Of a DNA stretch of 64,000 bases, positions 60,301 through 64,000 are shown in pieces (the stretch's first letter is position 1; the number at the start of each line of letters is the position of its first letter). The position numbers and the translations under genes are program-made. The notes beneath the pieces were generated by a model that did not search any database, had not been told where the DNA came from, and saw only the letters and a list, made by a program, of their open reading frames with translations. The stretch covers positions 6,215,501 to 6,279,500 of the forward strand of contig CAMRHE010000054.1 of the NCBI GenBank assembly GCA_947044405.1. The letters run 5' to 3'. The stretch comes from Leptodactylus fallax. Lineage: Eukaryota; Chordata; Amphibia; Anura; Leptodactylidae.

Positions 60301-61396
60301 CCCCTAAACGCTCAGAGCCGTACCATTACGTCGTGCTGAGTGTATAGTTAACGCTCAGTGCCATAATATTATGGCGCTATAATGCCGCAGGCACAGAAGC
60401 TGTGCCTGCGTCATTGCTTCCGGCACTTGGCTGCGTTACACAGCTGAGGGCCGGAGGCAACTGCTAAAGTCGGAAGATACTCCGAGTCCGGTGGATTAAC
60501 CCCCCTGGATGCCGTGATCAATAGTGATACTATGTATTGCAGTACATTGTATAGGGGATCTGAGATCCCAACCTCAAGTCCCCTTGTGGGACAGGGAAAA
60601 AGTGAAAAAACACAAAAACACATAGTAAAAACACACAAAAATAAACAAACATGTAATAAAAAGTAAAAAAAAACAAAACATTTTTATATTTAAAAAATAA
60701 ATAATGTAAACAAAAAAATGAAACAAACATGTTAGGTATCCCCATGTGCATATAAGTCCCCACTATCCAAAAACAGCGTTAAGTATCCTGTAGGTGAACG
60801 CCATAAAAAAATATATAGCAATGCTCAAAATAAACAAATTTTGCTCAGTTTGCTTTCCCCAAAAAATAACAATAAAAAATTATCAGAAAGTCATACATAC
60901 CAAACATTGGTACCAATAAAAAGTACAACTTATCCCGCAAATAAAAAGCCCTGACATATCTCTGGCAACAGTACAATAAAAAAGTTTTAGGCATCAGAAT
61001 ACGGTGACCCCAAGAAAATCGTTCATTTTCAAAAAGTGACGTTTTATTTGTAAAAGCGGTGAAACGCAAGAAAAACCATTATAAATATGGTATCGCCCTA
61101 ATTGTAATGTCCTGCCGGACAAAGCTGCCATGTCATTTTTTAATGCAGAGTGAACATCGTAAAAATAAAATGCAAAAAATGATGATACAATTGTGTGTTA
61201 AAAGGTAATCAAAACATTATATGTACCCCTGAATAGTAGCAAATTAAAGTACAACTCGTCACGCAAACAATAAGCACTCACATAGCTATGTGGACAGAAG
61301 AATAAAAAAAGTTATGAATTTTGGAAGACAGGGAAGGAAAATATGAAAAAAAGTTGCCGAGCATTAACGTGCAAACTATTCAGCGTCATTAAGGGG
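60301..61396. mobile_element. TTAA-flanked non-autonomous DNA transposon
   Basis: Left CCCCTAAACGCTCAGAG; right, reversed, CCCCTTAATGACGCTGAA. TTAA is at 60297-60300 and 61397-61400. The interior has the same style as 8639-9757 (GCCATAATATTATGGCGC hairpin near 60360-60377; long A-rich right half), suggesting a related family. No transposase gene. Confidence 0.72.
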
Positions 61397-61400
61397 TTAA

Positions 61401-61774
61401 CACACAATATGATCATTTTTAATTGTTCTTCAGCAGCAACAGACAGTGAGGAAAAGTACTGCATCGAAATGCTCTTTCAAGGTATGCATGGCTAAGTGAA
61501 TGGTAACTTACAATACAAGAAGTCATAGCATATGCTGTAGCTGCAGTGTGCAGGCTTATAGAGTATGCAAGCACCTGTTTCCTGTTTTATTGGTATAATG
61601 GTCACTTCAAATGTATGTTTCACATAGGTCTTACTTCTTTATGTATAAAACGAACCAAAGCAATTCACACCATACAGTAGCAAGTAGAGTACAAACTAAA
61701 ATATACTATAAAATGTTTGCTGACCTTATGGCTATAGTTTATAAATAGTGGCACACTGTTTATGGGAGCATATT
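61401..61774. other. Nothing recognised
   Basis: Short stretch between the TTAA element and the DIRS terminal repeat. No exon or repeat end was seen. Confidence 0.4.
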
Positions 61775-62029
61775 GTTGATTATGTAGATAGTCTGTTTTC
61801 CCTTAGTCCAAACAGCAGCACAATATGGGGTATTTCTGCCCCTGTGTGGTAGGACAGGCGGAATTTTTAATTTACATAATTAAGTGATACTCTCCTATAA
61901 GAGGCAAAGGAGACCTCCCCCCACTGTGTTAGTTATAAAGAATAAAGAAAAAACAACAAGCCTTCCTAAGGGGGGAAAGCTTGTGCTGCTGTTTGGACTA
62001 AGGGAAAACAGATTATCTACATAATCAAC
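61775..62029. repeat. 49-bp inverted repeat of the DIRS-like element
   Basis: Arms 61775-61823 and 61981-62029 are reverse complements with one mismatch (arm contains CCTTAGTCCAAACAGCAGCA). A third, direct partial copy follows at 62030-62064. In DIRS elements such repeats template closure of the circular DNA intermediate. Confidence 0.85.
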
Positions 62030-62379
62030 GATTCCCTTACGTCCAACAGCAGCACAAAATGGGGATGTAGCAAGTAGATCCCCTAGGGAGGGTTCTCTCG
62101 CACTAAAGTACAGTATGAATGTCCAAAGGCAGTAGCCTCTGAACTATGGACATCTAACTGATAGTGTTTAACAAAGGTTAGTTGGAATGACCAAAAGTGG
62201 CTGCACAAAACTGCTCAAAAGGCAAGACCAACTCTCAGCCCAGGAGGCCGACACAGCCCTGGTGAATAGACTCTGATGAATTTGCGTGATGTTAACCCGA
62301 GTAAAAAGAAATTGCTTCCTTAATCCCTCTTAATGAAGAGGGTTTGGAAGTCGTGAGACCTTTGTCTCTACCATATATA

Positions 62380-63440
62380 TTAATTAAGAGGTTCTCCAAT
62401 CTTCTGAATGGCCGTGTACGCAGAAGACAAATTTTTTGGAGACACCAAACTATATCCAGTGTATGGAGTTTTCCCCCCTCCTTGGAAGATGGAACTGGGA
62501 AAGAAAACTGGTAAGGAGACCACCTGGTTGATATTAGCCCGAGAGGGCACCTTAGGGTTAAACCCAGGAAGAAATCTGAGCTGGACCCTAATGGACAAAA
62601 ATGTATGGCTCTTCAGAAAGCCTGCAACTCTCGTATTCTTTTTGCTGAGGTGATAGCTAGCAAAAAAGGTGGTTTTGAAAGTCAGAAACTTAAGATCCAC
62701 CTCCTCCAATGGTTCAAATGGTGGGCCGCAGAGGCCAGAAAGAACTGTGCATAGATCCCAGTGGAATGGGTGCTTAAACCACTGACCTAAGTCTCATAGC
62801 GCCCTTAAGAAATCTTGGAATTAAAGGGTTCTGAGACAAACTTTTGCTTAAGCAGGTGGATAGGGCTGAAACCTGTACCTTAAGTGTGGCAGGGGAAAGA
62901 CCCTTATCCAAGCCGTCCTGAAGAAAATTTAGAATCACTCTTGTAGATGGATTCGAACTATTCATTTCCTGTCTGGAGCACCACTCCTTGAAGACATTAT
63001 CCTTAGGTAGCTTTTATTGGTGGACTCTGCTCTTGTGCAGGAAAGGGTCTTCAGGACGACTTCTGACAGTCCTCTAGATTTCCATATGGACTGAGCAACC
63101 TTCACGCTGTCAGGTTGAATCTCCTCAGATCCTGGCACTTCTGAGTTCCTTGGAAAACCAGGTTCTGGATTGGGGGAAGCCTCCAATAGATCCCTCGACT
63201 CATGAGCATGAGTTGGGAACACCAAGCTCTTTTTGGTTATCACAGAGGCTTGGTCCTGTCTGACTTTCATCAATACTCTTGGTATCATGGAAAGTGGAGG
63301 GAAGATGTACGCCAGCCTGAACCTCCAAGGGATGGACAAGGCATCCACTGCCAAGGGATAGTCCTCCTGATACAGTGAGCAGAACGTCTCTACCATGGCG
63401 TTGAGTCTGGTCACCATGAGGTCTACTTCTGGAAGACCCC
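62380..63440 (-). pseudogene. DIRS-type tyrosine recombinase region, degraded
   Basis: The first frame (63417-62962) reads LAVDALSIPWRFRLAYIFPP and ends with LSEVVLKTLSCTRAESTNKS, the usual lead into the recombinase. The second (62965-62774) has GLSPATLKVQVSALS, the N-terminal core-binding part. The third (62709-62380) has VDLKFLTFKTTFFASYHLSK. Frame changes fall near 62965 and 62774 and there are stops, so no complete enzyme. The catalytic Arg/His/Tyr set could not be assigned with confidence. In intact copies this enzyme inserts the circular cDNA. Confidence 0.75.
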
Positions 63441-63497
63441 ACTTCAGGGTGATCTAGTGGAACACTTAATTGAGAGACCATGCTCCTGATACGGTAA

Positions 63498-63901
63498 TAG
63501 TAAAATGTTGTACCGTGTTAGCCATTGAAAGTAGTGGAAGAGTGAAGAAATCAGGCGATACCTTTTAGAGGCTAACTGAGTATATTTGATAAGTAAGCTT
63601 TCAAGAGTCTAGCTCTCTTCTTCAGACATGATGTTATACAAGAACTGAAAATTCACAGATTATTTATACTCTATACACATGTTCTTCAAAGGATTTTAGA
63701 GTCCTTAAAAAAAAACAAAACAAAATGCAATCTAAGTAGAGAAGTTATTTACAACCGGTCAAAAAAACAATCTGGAAAGTTGTGGTGCGTGACAGAGGGA
63801 TCTGTTATCTGTTTGCTATCAAGAGGTGATTTGTGACCCTCACAGTTCATACATAGTGTGACATGAAGCTGGCATGAATATTGAGTTCAATTCATGGTTC
63901 A
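63498..63901 (-). mobile_element. Penelope-like insertion within the DIRS element
   Basis: 404 bp between exact 11-bp repeats TGATACGGTAA (63487-63497 and 63902-63912). The minus strand contains CTGAAGAAGAGAGC..CTCTTGAAAGC, then CAGTTAGCCTCTAAAAGGTA and GGCTAACACGGTAC, a sequence type I associate with Penelope-like elements. No protein is encoded. The DIRS coding signal resumes on the other side, confirming the insertion. Confidence 0.7.
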
Positions 63902-63912
63902 TGATACGGTAA

Positions 63913-64000
63913 GACCCTGACTCAACTGATCTGCTACTATGTTCAAGGAGCCCTTGATGTGAACTGTGGAGAGATGGGTCAGATTTTTCTCTGCCCAGGT
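63913..64000 (-). pseudogene. DIRS RNase H domain, C-terminal end
   Basis: Minus strand reads WAEKNLTHLSTVHIKGSLNI then VADQLSQ, matching the conserved end of the RNase H domain in DIRS-type pol (…HI.G..N..AD.LSR). It is cut by the Penelope-like insertion; beyond the insertion the same frame continues with WSLN, a stop, then ITLKWGLPEVDLMVTRLN after another stop. Two stop codons show the copy is dead. Confidence 0.75.

Larger units (their letters stand above)
61775..64000 (-). mobile_element. DIRS-like tyrosine-recombinase retrotransposon, 3' end
   Basis: Minus-strand order from the right edge: the end of the RNase H domain (64000-63913), a spacer with the NPEV-type segment (63487-63420), the tyrosine recombinase region (63417-62380) and the terminal/internal complementary repeats (62064-61775). 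DIRS elements have a tyrosine recombinase instead of an integrase and inverted plus internal complementary repeats, which is what is seen. A Penelope-like insertion (63498-63901) interrupts it. The 5' part is outside the window. Confidence 0.8.

Noticed and set aside
62408..62653. 81-codon plus-strand frame
   Set aside because: Antisense shadow of the DIRS recombinase region on the minus strand.

Overview
This is vertebrate genomic DNA. It most likely comes from an amphibian, probably a frog or toad. The reasons are the mix of Tx1/L1-type, L2/CR1-type, DIRS-type and Penelope-type retroelements with abundant Tc1/mariner, hAT and TTAA-flanked DNA transposons, plus very large introns. That is an inference from repeat content; no species-specific sequence was recognised. 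There are no operons, promoters or prokaryotic signals.

The only host gene seen is a collagen on the minus strand, in the interior of a long triple-helix gene. Reading right to left there is a candidate 9-nt microexon (57271-57279), an exon that joins a cysteine-bearing non-collagenous segment to the first Gly-X-Y repeats (56887-56970), then Gly-X-Y exons at 32758-32820, 15814-15867, 11904-11957, 10554-10607 and 5812-5866. All start on a Gly codon in phase 0, most are 54 nt (one is 63), and they join in frame in this order. About 124 codons are spread over about 51 kb. The Cys-rich lead into Gly-X-Y and the exon sizes suggest a FACIT-type collagen, but the paralogue could not be named.

The introns are almost entirely transposons, many with exact ends. 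DNA transposons: four Tc1-type copies (1-711; 33840-35446; 43526-45174 with an uninterrupted transposase ORF; 46502-47930), remains of another Tc1/mariner lineage (47935-48700), three hAT elements with 8-bp target duplications (1331-3842, 12836-14468, 22065-24103), a hAT foldback MITE (58852-59009), a piggyBac transposase relic (48940-49510), and several TTAA-flanked elements. Retroelements: three Tx1/L1-type LINEs (6290-10118 minus, 16241-18765 minus, about 41570-46435 plus), two copies of an L2/CR1/Rex1-like LINE (37805-40452, 55464-56676), L2-type 3' fragments, a Penelope-like composite inside a 16-bp duplication (32915-35476), and the 3' end of a DIRS-like tyrosine-recombinase retrotransposon at the right edge, itself interrupted by a Penelope-like insertion.

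Nesting is extensive: a TTAA element sits in an L1 that itself splits a MITE; Tc1 elements sit in an L1 and in a Penelope-like composite. The most unusual pattern is a short module (splice-donor-like start, T-rich tract, palindromic hairpin) and a related GGGGCCACT..GCATAATAC minisatellite that recur inside transposons whose ends are unrelated. No new multi-gene system was found.
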